Positions 1-5,554 of a stretch of 5,554 nucleotides of DNA are shown piece by piece. The notes beneath the pieces were generated by a model that did no database searches, had not been told where the DNA came from, and was given only the letters and a program-made list of their open reading frames with translations. Origin of the DNA: Alphaproteobacteria bacterium (GTDB taxonomy: Bacteria > Pseudomonadota > Alphaproteobacteria > Micavibrionales > Micavibrionaceae); assembly GCA_016763095.1 (NCBI GenBank), contig JAESUK010000128.1:1-5554 (forward strand), in the 5' to 3' direction. The translations under genes were made by a program, and so were the position numbers. The first letter of the stretch is position 1, and the number at the start of each line of letters is the position of its first letter.

Positions 1-806
1 ACTATCTTGGCAACACACTTACCGACATTGCCTCCGAAAAAGCTGGAATTATGAAAGAAAATGTACCTTGTATCATCGGCGCACAAACACAAGAAGCCCT
101 TGATAGAGGTGTTATGACTGTTTTTGAAGATCATGCCAAAACCTTGAATGTTCCACTCTTAAGGTATGGACATGAATGGAGTACACAAGAATCATCATCA
201 GGATTTACCCTCACGCTCAAAAATAAAACATATGACTTTCCTACACCTTCTCTGTTGGGGGCGCACCAAATTAAAAATGTTAGTGCGGTACTGGTGACAC
301 TCCTCACCCTTTATCCAACAAGTAATATTCAAAAGCTCAGCCACGCCATTCAAAACACAACATGGCGCGGGCGACTTCAAAGGCTAAGCACTTATGACGA
401 AAAATACGGGGAAGTATGGCTAGATGGTGGACATAACGATAGCGCTGGGCAAGCCCTCGCGGATCAAGCAATACGCTGGAGCGCTCAAGATAAAAAACCG
501 CTCCACCTCATCATCGGGATGGTCAACCGAAAGAACCCAGAAGAGTTTTTAACGCCACTTCTCCCGCATATTGCAAACATAACTGTAATAGACATACCCC
601 ATGCTGAGGCAAGCTGGTCGGCACACGCCCTTTCTGAGGTCATAAAGTCCTTTGCAACATGTCCTGTGAACACATCCACATCACCACATGACGCCCTTTC
701 AGCACAAGGAAAAGACACGCGCATTCTCATCACAGGATCACTTTACTTGGCAGGTGCTATACTTGCAGACATAGAAAACAAAGTGCCTCAAAAAAACGAG
801 TGGTGA
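1..806 (+). CDS. folC: Folylpolyglutamate synthase / dihydrofolate synthase, C-terminal part (5' truncated by window)
   Basis: FolC is a cytoplasmic ATP-dependent ligase that adds glutamate to dihydropteroate and/or to reduced folates. The reading frame is already open at base 3 and gives the family signature YLGNTLTDIASEKAGIMK. The Lys of EKAG (bases 39-41) matches the lysine that is carbamylated in characterised FolC enzymes. Further on come the linker motif WRGRLQRL, the C-terminal-domain motif LDGGHNDSAG and the IIGMVNRKNPEEF block, in the expected order. About 267 codons are present of a usual 420-440, so roughly the first third, including the ATP-binding P-loop, lies outside the window. 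The usual HNP is HND here, and the usual W-P before the arginine is W-R; these are mild deviations. The ATG at base 51 is internal and is not the start. The gene ends 67 bases before chvI on the same strand, so co-transcription is possible but not shown. Confidence 0.93.
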   Translation, partial: YLGNTLTDIASEKAGIMKENVPCIIGAQTQEALDRGVMTVFEDHAKTLNVPLLRYGHEWSTQESSSGFTLTLKNKTYDFPTPSLLGAHQIKNVSAVLVTLLTLYPTSNIQKLSHAIQNTTWRGRLQRLSTYDEKYGEVWLDGGHNDSAGQALADQAIRWSAQDKKPLHLIIGMVNRKNPEEFLTPLLPHIANITVIDIPHAEASWSAHALSEVIKSFATCPVNTSTSPHDALSAQGKDTRILITGSLYLAGAILADIENKVPQKNEW

Positions 807-863
807 AAACCTAGAAACATAGGTAAGATATACGGTGATTTAAAAACACCAATTGAGGCAACA

Positions 864-867
864 GAGG
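864..867 (+). promoter_or_regulatory. Ribosome binding site of chvI
   Basis: GAGG lies six bases before the ATG at 874, which is good Shine-Dalgarno spacing. It fixes the chvI start, and the resulting N-terminus (MSHKITLVDDD) is exactly that of a complete receiver domain. Confidence 0.7.
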
Positions 868-873
868 TAAAGA

Positions 874-1575
874 ATGAGTCATAAAATCACCCTTGTAGAC
901 GATGATCAAAACATCACCACATCTGTCTCTATGGCATTAAAAGCCGAGGGATTTGATGTGAATGTTTACAATGACGGGCGCGATGGCTTGGAAGGAATTC
1001 AGAAATCTCTGCCTGACCTCGCGATTTTAGACGTAAAAATGCCACATATGGATGGTATTGAACTCATCAAAGAGCTCCGTAAAGAATTCACTTTCCCAAT
1101 TATTTTTTTAACTTCTAAAGATGATGAGATTGATGAGATTGTTGGACTAAGAATGGGCGCCGATGACTACATCACAAAGCCATTCTCTCAACGCCTTCTT
1201 GTGGAACGCATCCGTGTCCTTCTAAGACGTAAAATGATCACAGAGGGTCATGACATTTCAGACGAAATCAACGTCATTGCCCGCGGTGAATTACGTTTGG
1301 ATGATGCAAAACATACATGTACGTGGAAAAACCAAGCCATCAACCTAACCGTGAGCGAATACCTTCTTTTAAAGGCATTAATCGAACGTGTCGGTCACGT
1401 AAAAAGCCGTGATAATCTCATTGATTTTGCTTATGGAAGTGGTGTGTACGTTGATGACAGAACCATTGATTCCCATATCAAACGCATACGGAAAAAATTC
1501 AAAGAGATTGATCCAGAGTTTAACAATATAGAAACGGTGTATGGTGTCGGATACAAATACAAAGAGATTTCTTAA
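874..1575 (+). CDS. chvI: Two-component response regulator ChvI (OmpR/PhoB type)
   Basis: This is a DNA-binding response regulator that partners the ChvG kinase. In rhizobia, Agrobacterium and Brucella (BvrR) the pair controls envelope, exopolysaccharide, acid and host-adaptation genes. The receiver domain covers about residues 3-120. It has the acidic pair D10/D11, phosphoacceptor D53 (in LAILDVKMPHMDG), T80/S81 and K102 (in ITKPF). A winged-helix domain covers about 135-233. Its HTCTWKN, KSRD, VYVDDRTIDSHIKRIRKKF and ETVYGVGYKYKE segments are hallmarks of ChvI rather than of a generic OmpR. The length of 233 residues is close to the family norm of about 240. All key residues are present, so it should be functional. 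The assignment rests on recognition of these motifs and on the adjacent chvG. Confidence 0.95.
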   Translation: MSHKITLVDDDQNITTSVSMALKAEGFDVNVYNDGRDGLEGIQKSLPDLAILDVKMPHMDGIELIKELRKEFTFPIIFLTSKDDEIDEIVGLRMGADDYITKPFSQRLLVERIRVLLRRKMITEGHDISDEINVIARGELRLDDAKHTCTWKNQAINLTVSEYLLLKALIERVGHVKSRDNLIDFAYGSGVYVDDRTIDSHIKRIRKKFKEIDPEFNNIETVYGVGYKYKEIS

Positions 1576-3220
1576 CCGAATTTCAAACAAACTGCCTTCC
1601 GCGTTACCTTCATACGCAAGGATACGTTTGAGTACGCCTCATCATGGCCATAAGAAATATCACCCTGCAAGAATGATGCTCACAGTTTTGGGAATTAACC
1701 TTATTCCCCTCACTGTACTTATCTTTTGTTTGGCATTAATCAGTGATCACAGAGAACGCCTAATCAATAATGAGCTTGAGCTTTTATATACACGCACAAC
1801 ACTCTATGCCCAAATCATCTCAACAAGCGATCTGCTAAGAGACAACCAACCGATCAGCGCGCAAGCCGCAATCACCTTACTCGATCTACCAGTGGAAGAT
1901 TACGCGGTCTTCTTCTCAGCAGACGATACAGCGTTAATCAATACTGAGAACACACCCATCAACCCGCTTAAAAAAGACGTGTCCTTTGCAAAAAAACTGG
2001 CAAGTAATTTTATCTCATCACTCATGCAACTTACCCAAGTGGATTACAACGCCCCACAATACCCATACACCAATTTAGAAAACCCAACATCATTTCCAGG
2101 GGTGACAGAAAGCCAGAGAGGGTTAAAGAATATCGCCGCATGGACAATTGGCAAAGAGCAACTCCTCTTCTCAAGCTCCGTTCCTGTTTCCAGCGATGAT
2201 GGCACAGAAGGTATACTCTCAATCACCCATTCCGCACATACGCTCACGGCACAAATAGCAAAGCTCCAAGAGGACATTTTCAGGATTTTCGTCTCTATTT
2301 TAACCCTCTCTATCGCTTTTTCTTTATATCTGGTTGGAACCATCACCAACCCCTTAAGACGCCTTGCCAAGGCTGCAGAATCTATCCGTTTTGGCTCGCG
2401 CCACGGAGCACAGGAAATCCCTGACATGAGCAATCGAGGCGATGAAATCGGAGAACTTTCCATTGCCCTCAATGGAATGGTCGAAGCGCTTTGGGAACGT
2501 ATGGGAACCATAGAATCCTTTGCTGCCGATGTATCTCATGAACTAAAAAATCCAATCACATCTATCAAAAGCGCGCTTGAAACCCTACAAAAAGTGAAAA
2601 GTGAAAAAGACAAAAAAATACTTCTAAAAATTTTGGAACACGACGTAGACCGTCTCGATAGATTGATCACAGACATATCAAAATCCACACGCCTTGATGT
2701 TGAGCTATCCCAAGGCTCAATGGAACGTTTAAACATCTCGGACATCATGCAAGACGTACACGGTATTTATCAGCTCCAACACCATTACGATCAACTTGAT
2801 GTGCCAATTGACGTCACGGACAAAACAACTGGTAAATGCTTTATACTCGGGCGCAAAGAAAAGCTACTTCAAGTTTTCACCAACATCGTGGACAATGCAC
2901 TTTCCTTCTCTCATAAGGGTGACACAGTCTCTATATTAATTCATGCCGTATCAGATCAAGTCACAATCTCTGTTCAAGACATGGGCGTTGGTATACCCGA
3001 TAAGAAACTAGAAAAAATATTTGAACGTTTTTATTCCGATCGCCCGAAAAAAGAAGGCGCTGAACATCACTCAGGCCTTGGGCTTTCAATCGTAAAGCAA
3101 ATCATCAAAGCTCATGATGGTGTCATAGAAGCAGAAAACCTTAAAAACAGGAACGGCGATATTACGGGCGCATCCTTTAACATCACCTTTCCAATTTATG
3201 AAGAGGACGGGAAAGCATGA
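1541..3220 (+). CDS. chvG: Membrane sensor histidine kinase ChvG
   Basis: This is an inner-membrane kinase that phosphorylates ChvI; in rhizobia its periplasmic part is held in check by ExoR. From the 1541 start (559 residues) the order is: basic cytoplasmic tail 1-44, membrane segment about 46-68, periplasmic sensor about 69-245, second membrane segment about 246-268, HAMP to about 323, then the dimerisation helix FAADVSHELKNPITS with phospho-acceptor H333. The ATPase domain follows, with N box N448-N452 (NIVDN), G1 box D480-P486 (DMGVGIP) and G2 box 512-515 (GLGL). All catalytic boxes are intact. The ATG at 1541 would overlap the end of chvI by 35 bases and has only a weak ribosome site. 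A TTG at 1628 (codon 30) preceded by AAGGA at 1618-1622 and an ATG at 1673 are alternatives. Both keep the first membrane segment. An in-frame stop at 1529 rules out a longer protein. Confidence 0.93.
   Translation: MVSDTNTKRFLNRISNKLPSALPSYARIRLSTPHHGHKKYHPARMMLTVLGINLIPLTVLIFCLALISDHRERLINNELELLYTRTTLYAQIISTSDLLRDNQPISAQAAITLLDLPVEDYAVFFSADDTALINTENTPINPLKKDVSFAKKLASNFISSLMQLTQVDYNAPQYPYTNLENPTSFPGVTESQRGLKNIAAWTIGKEQLLFSSSVPVSSDDGTEGILSITHSAHTLTAQIAKLQEDIFRIFVSILTLSIAFSLYLVGTITNPLRRLAKAAESIRFGSRHGAQEIPDMSNRGDEIGELSIALNGMVEALWERMGTIESFAADVSHELKNPITSIKSALETLQKVKSEKDKKILLKILEHDVDRLDRLITDISKSTRLDVELSQGSMERLNISDIMQDVHGIYQLQHHYDQLDVPIDVTDKTTGKCFILGRKEKLLQVFTNIVDNALSFSHKGDTVSILIHAVSDQVTISVQDMGVGIPDKKLEKIFERFYSDRPKKEGAEHHSGLGLSIVKQIIKAHDGVIEAENLKNRNGDITGASFNITFPIYEEDGKA
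1618..1622 (+). promoter_or_regulatory. Candidate ribosome binding site for an internal TTG start of chvG
   Basis: AAGGA sits five bases before an in-frame TTG at 1628. It is a better Shine-Dalgarno match than anything just before the ATG at 1541. If used, chvG would begin 52 bases after the chvI stop and encode about 530 residues. It could also be chance. Confidence 0.3.
3203..3207 (+). promoter_or_regulatory. Ribosome binding site of rapZ, inside the end of chvG
   Basis: GAGGA lies nine bases before the rapZ ATG at 3217. With the ATGA stop/start overlap (3217-3220) it suggests that rapZ is translated from the chvG message, with translational coupling. Confidence 0.6.
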
Positions 3221-4086
3221 GTAAAGCCACCCTCCCCCTTCTCTCGCTCCTTATTGTCACAGGACAATCTGGTGCAGGACTATCCTCAACACTTAAATGT
3301 TTAGAGGACATCGGCTACGAAGCTCTTGATAACTTCCCACTTGATCTCTTTCCAGCGCTTTTTGAAGAAAATAGAGAGACCCGAAACCCAAAACCTATTG
3401 CCCTCGGAGTAGACACACGTACACGTCAATTTTCAACAGAACAGCTTAAAAAATCACTGGCTGCTATTGAAGATAGGTCAGCATACAAAATCGTGTTCAT
3501 TTCATGTCAGGAAGAAAAACTTCAACAGCGTTTTTCAGAAACACGTCGTCCCCACCCTCTTGCAAAAGAGCGTACCGTTATCGAGGGCATTCACGCGGAA
3601 CATGACATTCTCGCACCCATTCAGGACATGGCTGATATCGTAATTGATACAACCGACCTCTCTATTCATGATCTAAGACGTACAATTACGGGAATGTTTG
3701 CAGATGACAAAGAAAAAAAACTAACAATCAATCTTTTGTCTTTTTCCTACAAAAAAGGGCTCCCGAGAGCCGCTGATATTGTATTCGATGTGCGTTTTCT
3801 GAAAAACCCGCACTGGGATGAAACCCTCAGAGATTTAACAGGTAAAAATGAGGATGTTGGAAAATACATTCAACAAGACGAGAATTTCTCCGCCTTTCTC
3901 AAACAATTAAAGAATATGCTAAAACTCCTTCTTCCTGCGTATGAGAAAGAAGGAAAGCATTACCTTACGATTGCTTTTGGATGTACTGGCGGTAAACACC
4001 GCTCAGTGTTCTTAGCAAGAACATTAAATCAATGGCTTATCTCGGAGGACCATTGTTCTCAAGTGCAGCACTTGGAGATTGACTAG
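3217..4086 (+). CDS. rapZ: RapZ family protein (RNase adapter / YvcJ-like) with degenerate nucleotide-binding motifs
   Basis: In E. coli, RapZ senses glucosamine-6-phosphate and delivers the small RNA GlmZ to RNase E; the Bacillus homologue YvcJ is a nucleotide-binding protein. The role in Alphaproteobacteria is not established. Family hallmarks are clear: LEDIGYEALDN (29-39), RFSETRRPHPLA (105-116), FDVRFLKNPHWD (190-201) and the C-terminal GCTGGKHRS (255-263). The length of 289 residues is normal, close to E. coli's 284. The oddity lies in the N-terminal domain. The Walker A loop reads GQSGAGLS (16-23) with Leu22 where Lys, or Arg in some relatives, is expected. The Walker B strand reads IVFISCQ, with Ser96 where the family has the Asp of FLD. 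NTP hydrolysis is therefore doubtful. The C-terminal domain, which carries metabolite sensing and RNA/partner binding in E. coli, is preserved, but the enteric basic tail is absent and the protein ends HLEID. It overlaps chvG by four bases. Confidence 0.92.
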   Translation: MSKATLPLLSLLIVTGQSGAGLSSTLKCLEDIGYEALDNFPLDLFPALFEENRETRNPKPIALGVDTRTRQFSTEQLKKSLAAIEDRSAYKIVFISCQEEKLQQRFSETRRPHPLAKERTVIEGIHAEHDILAPIQDMADIVIDTTDLSIHDLRRTITGMFADDKEKKLTINLLSFSYKKGLPRAADIVFDVRFLKNPHWDETLRDLTGKNEDVGKYIQQDENFSAFLKQLKNMLKLLLPAYEKEGKHYLTIAFGCTGGKHRSVFLARTLNQWLISEDHCSQVQHLEID

Positions 4087-4145
4087 GCTCCATCACTGGG
4101 CTACATACCCCATCCGCGCTTACACAAAAATCAGTTAGTATTTTA

Positions 4146-4532
4146 TTAGGCATTTCCCCATATCTCCTTGTTAATTAAAAATAATGCGTTTTCTTTAGAT
4201 ATCCCTTCGCCATCTTGGCGATAGAAAATCACTTTTGCTTGATCACTCTCTTTTTTTTCAGGCACTTCTTGATAGTACAAGCGTGTGCCCCCCGTATCTT
4301 TAGATAAATCAATCAATTCACTCTCTCCATTCAAAAGAGCTACCAAATTCATGATTTTCTTTTCTGATAAAAGATGTTCTTCATGCAGATCTAAAACTGT
4401 GTAATCACCCACTGGCTCATACCCTTTATCTCCCGCATGTTCCAAGATCATAAAAGACCGCTCATGAATAGGATTTCGTCGATAAGAGAACTGTGATGTC
4501 TTTTTCGCATCTTTAAAGTCGTCATCTATCAT
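4146..4532 (-). CDS. Hypothetical protein, unrecognised, antisense to its neighbours
   Basis: I do not recognise this protein. The frame is open from an ATG at 4565 (139 residues), but I prefer the inner ATG at 4532 (128 residues). AGAGGA-type sequence (minus strand, 4542-4549) lies nine bases ahead of it, whereas nothing like a ribosome site precedes 4565. The product has no signal peptide or membrane segment and looks soluble and rich in charged residues. Visible segments include SFMILEHAGDKGYEPVGDYTVLDLHEE, here split as SFMILEHAG (about 26-34 of the short form) and YEPVGDYTVLDL (about 38-49), then SEKKIMNLVALLNG and DGEGISKENALFLINKEIWG near the end. It overlaps no other plausible gene, fills the gap between rapZ and ahcY, and is convergent with rapZ and divergent from ahcY. 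The sequence reads like real protein with regular hydrophobic/charged alternation, so I consider it a genuine gene of unknown function. Confidence 0.62.
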   Translation of the reverse strand: MIDDDFKDAKKTSQFSYRRNPIHERSFMILEHAGDKGYEPVGDYTVLDLHEEHLLSEKKIMNLVALLNGESELIDLSKDTGGTRLYYQEVPEKKESDQAKVIFYRQDGEGISKENALFLINKEIWGNA

Positions 4533-4541
4533 AAAAATCTG

Positions 4542-4549
4542 TCCTCTCT
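4542..4549 (-). promoter_or_regulatory. Ribosome binding site of the minus-strand hypothetical gene
   Basis: On the minus strand the sequence reads AGAGAGGA, nine bases before the ATG at 4532. It decides the start in favour of the 128-residue form over the 139-residue form beginning at 4565. Confidence 0.45.
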
Positions 4550-4565
4550 CTTGCTTTATTCCCAT

Positions 4566-4688
4566 GAAATGCGTAGGTTTCAGGAGGAATTTCTAAGCTT
4601 TGTATTGCTCTTAGTGTGCCTTGTAAAAGTAAAGATTTCCTAAACAAAAACAGGATTCATATTGAATTTATTAAATTGGAGAAAAATA
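4566..4688. promoter_or_regulatory. Divergent intergenic region: leader of ahcY and promoter region of the minus-strand gene
   Basis: This AT-rich stretch must contain the ahcY promoter and probably that of the minus-strand gene. I see no confident -35/-10 pair. Visible structure: a perfect AGGAGG on the + strand at 4582-4587 that serves no evident gene; CTAAG (4593-4597) with CTTAG (4610-4614) as a weak hairpin; and two overlapping short inverted repeats just before the ahcY ribosome site, ATTCA-TAT-TGAAT (4655-4667) and AATTT-ATT-AAATT (4665-4677). These could be an operator, but they are AT-rich and could be chance. No SAH or SAM riboswitch core is recognisable. Confidence 0.4.
4678..4681 (+). 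promoter_or_regulatory. Ribosome binding site of ahcY
   Basis: GGAG lies seven bases before the ATG at 4689. The start gives an N-terminus of normal length ahead of the first conserved AhcY block. Confidence 0.75.
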
Positions 4689-5554
4689 ATGTCAGTAGCC
4701 CCACAAGCAGTCGAAAATGACTATAAAGTAAAAGACATCACATTGGCCAAAGCAGGACGTATACAAATCGACCTTGCACAAGACGAAATGCCTGGATTAA
4801 TGTCAACACGTGCCGAGTACAAAGACGAGCAACCTTTGAAAGGTGCACGTATTGCTGGATGTCTTCATATGACAGTACAAACAGCTGTTTTGATTGAAAC
4901 ATTAACCGCTCTTGGCGCGGAAGTACGTTGGAGTTCGTGCAACATCTTCTCAACACAAGATGAAGCTGCCGCTGCTATAGCCGCCGCTGGTATTCCTGTT
5001 TTTGCTTGGAAAGGCGAAACAGAAGAAGAGGCTGAATGGTGTATTCACCAAACAATCAAAGGTTCTAATAACTGGACACCAAACATGATCTTGGATGATG
5101 GTGGGGATTTAACAGCTCTCGTACATAAAGACTACCCAGAACTTATGGCAAACATCAAAGGCATATCCGAAGAAACAACAACTGGCGTGCTCTTCTTGAA
5201 AAAAATGGAAGAAAACGGCAGTTTAAAAGCCCCTGCAATCAACGTAAATGACTCTGTTACAAAATCAAAATTTGATAACAAGTACGGTTGTCGTGAATCT
5301 CTCGTAGATGCTATTCGCCGAGCAACAGATGTTATGCTTGCTGGTAAAACTGCGATTGTTTGTGGTTACGGAGATGTTGGTAAAGGCTCTGCACAATCAC
5401 TTGCGTCTCAAGGCGTGCGTGTAACAGTAACAGAGATCGACCCAATCTGCGCACTTCAAGCAGTAATGGATGGTTTTGAAGTTTCTACAATGGAAGACAA
5501 AGCACATGATATAGACATCTTCGTTACAACAACTGGTAACAAAGACATCATCAC
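4689..5554 (+). CDS. ahcY: Adenosylhomocysteinase (S-adenosyl-L-homocysteine hydrolase), N-terminal two thirds (3' truncated by window)
   Basis: This cytoplasmic NAD-dependent enzyme splits S-adenosylhomocysteine into adenosine and homocysteine, clearing the by-product of methyl transfer. 288 codons are visible before the right edge. Conserved blocks in order: QPLKGARIAGCLHMT (48-62, substrate-binding His60), SCNIFSTQDEAAAAIA (83-98), FAWKGET (105-111), MILDDGGD (133-140), SEETTTGV (160-167), NVNDSVTKSKFDN (185-197, with Lys192, Asp196 and Asn197 matching catalytic/NAD residues) and the NAD loop GYGDVGKG (226-233). All substrate and NAD residues I can place are present. Two features stand out. 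Only about 19 residues separate DDGGD from SEETTTG, so the roughly 40-residue insert of most proteobacterial enzymes is missing, as in the human enzyme. In addition the usual GVH is GVL (Leu168). Its position near chvGI-rapZ matches the alphaproteobacterial cluster. Confidence 0.96.
   Translation, partial: MSVAPQAVENDYKVKDITLAKAGRIQIDLAQDEMPGLMSTRAEYKDEQPLKGARIAGCLHMTVQTAVLIETLTALGAEVRWSSCNIFSTQDEAAAAIAAAGIPVFAWKGETEEEAEWCIHQTIKGSNNWTPNMILDDGGDLTALVHKDYPELMANIKGISEETTTGVLFLKKMEENGSLKAPAINVNDSVTKSKFDNKYGCRESLVDAIRRATDVMLAGKTAIVCGYGDVGKGSAQSLASQGVRVTVTEIDPICALQAVMDGFEVSTMEDKAHDIDIFVTTTGNKDII

Noticed and set aside
51..806. A separate 251-residue gene beginning at the ATG at 51
   Set aside because: The frame is open to the left edge, and the residues before 51 are the core FolC signature. 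The ATG is internal to folC.
801..829. Possible promoter for chvI: TGGTGA and TAAGAT spaced by 17 bases
   Set aside because: Only about 3/6 and 4/6 matches to the sigma-70 consensus. The region also holds two weak hairpins (809-824 and 834-850). This is too little to call a promoter or a folC terminator.
2044..2511. Open minus-strand frame of 155 codons inside chvG
   Set aside because: It lies entirely opposite the well-conserved chvG coding sequence, has low-quality protein character and no ribosome site. It is a shadow of the real gene.
4087..4145. Possible bidirectional terminator between rapZ and the convergent minus-strand gene
   Set aside because: Only a 4-base stem (TGGG at 4097-4100 with CCCA at 4109-4112) and no U-tract following directly. 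The gap holds nothing else I can support.
4564..4596. Ten-codon + strand mini-frame (MKCVGFRRNF) in the ahcY leader, with tandem AGG arginine codons formed by the AGGAGG
   Set aside because: No ribosome site before its ATG, and a frame this short is expected by chance. A leader-peptide role would be speculation without conservation data.
4566..4688. SAH or SAM riboswitch upstream of ahcY
   Set aside because: The SAH riboswitch is GC-rich with a conserved core, and SAM-II has a characteristic pseudoknot sequence. Neither is visible in this AT-rich leader.
4738..4956. Open minus-strand frame of 72 codons inside ahcY
   Set aside because: It is opposite the highly conserved AhcY N-terminal domain and is explained as a shadow frame.

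Overview
The window is a stretch of ordinary chromosome, probably from a low-to-moderate GC alphaproteobacterium. The strongest clue is gene content and order. An unmistakable ChvI/ChvG two-component pair is followed by rapZ and then ahcY, which is the core of a cluster well known in Agrobacterium, Sinorhizobium, Brucella and many other Alphaproteobacteria. The base composition is clearly more AT-rich than in those genera. I cannot name the genus from sequence alone.

Layout from left to right on the + strand: the C-terminal part of folC (folate polyglutamylation, cut by the left edge, ends at 806); a 67-base gap with a good ribosome binding site; chvI (874-1575, OmpR-type response regulator); chvG (1541-3220, membrane sensor histidine kinase); rapZ (3217-4086, overlapping chvG by the four bases ATGA). 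A short convergent gap follows, then an unrecognised small gene on the minus strand (about 4146-4532). A roughly 156-base region separates it from ahcY (S-adenosylhomocysteine hydrolase, starts at 4689 and runs off the right edge). That region must hold both divergent promoters.

How the genes fit together: ChvG senses envelope or acid stress and phosphorylates ChvI, which controls envelope and surface genes. In the classical alphaproteobacterial cluster the kinase gene is followed by hprK, rapZ, an EIIA-Man gene and ptsH (HPr), with ahcY beyond. Here chvG runs directly into rapZ with no room for hprK. The place where EIIA and HPr would be is taken by the antisense orphan gene. RapZ itself has lost the Walker A lysine and the acidic residue expected at Walker B, while its C-terminal domain is intact.

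The points most worth a second look are therefore the missing PTS-Ntr genes, the probably NTPase-dead RapZ, a short-form AhcY that lacks the insert usual in proteobacterial homologues, and the orphan gene. I see no mobile element, CRISPR array, tRNA, rRNA or convincing riboswitch, and nothing I would call a new defence or mobile system.
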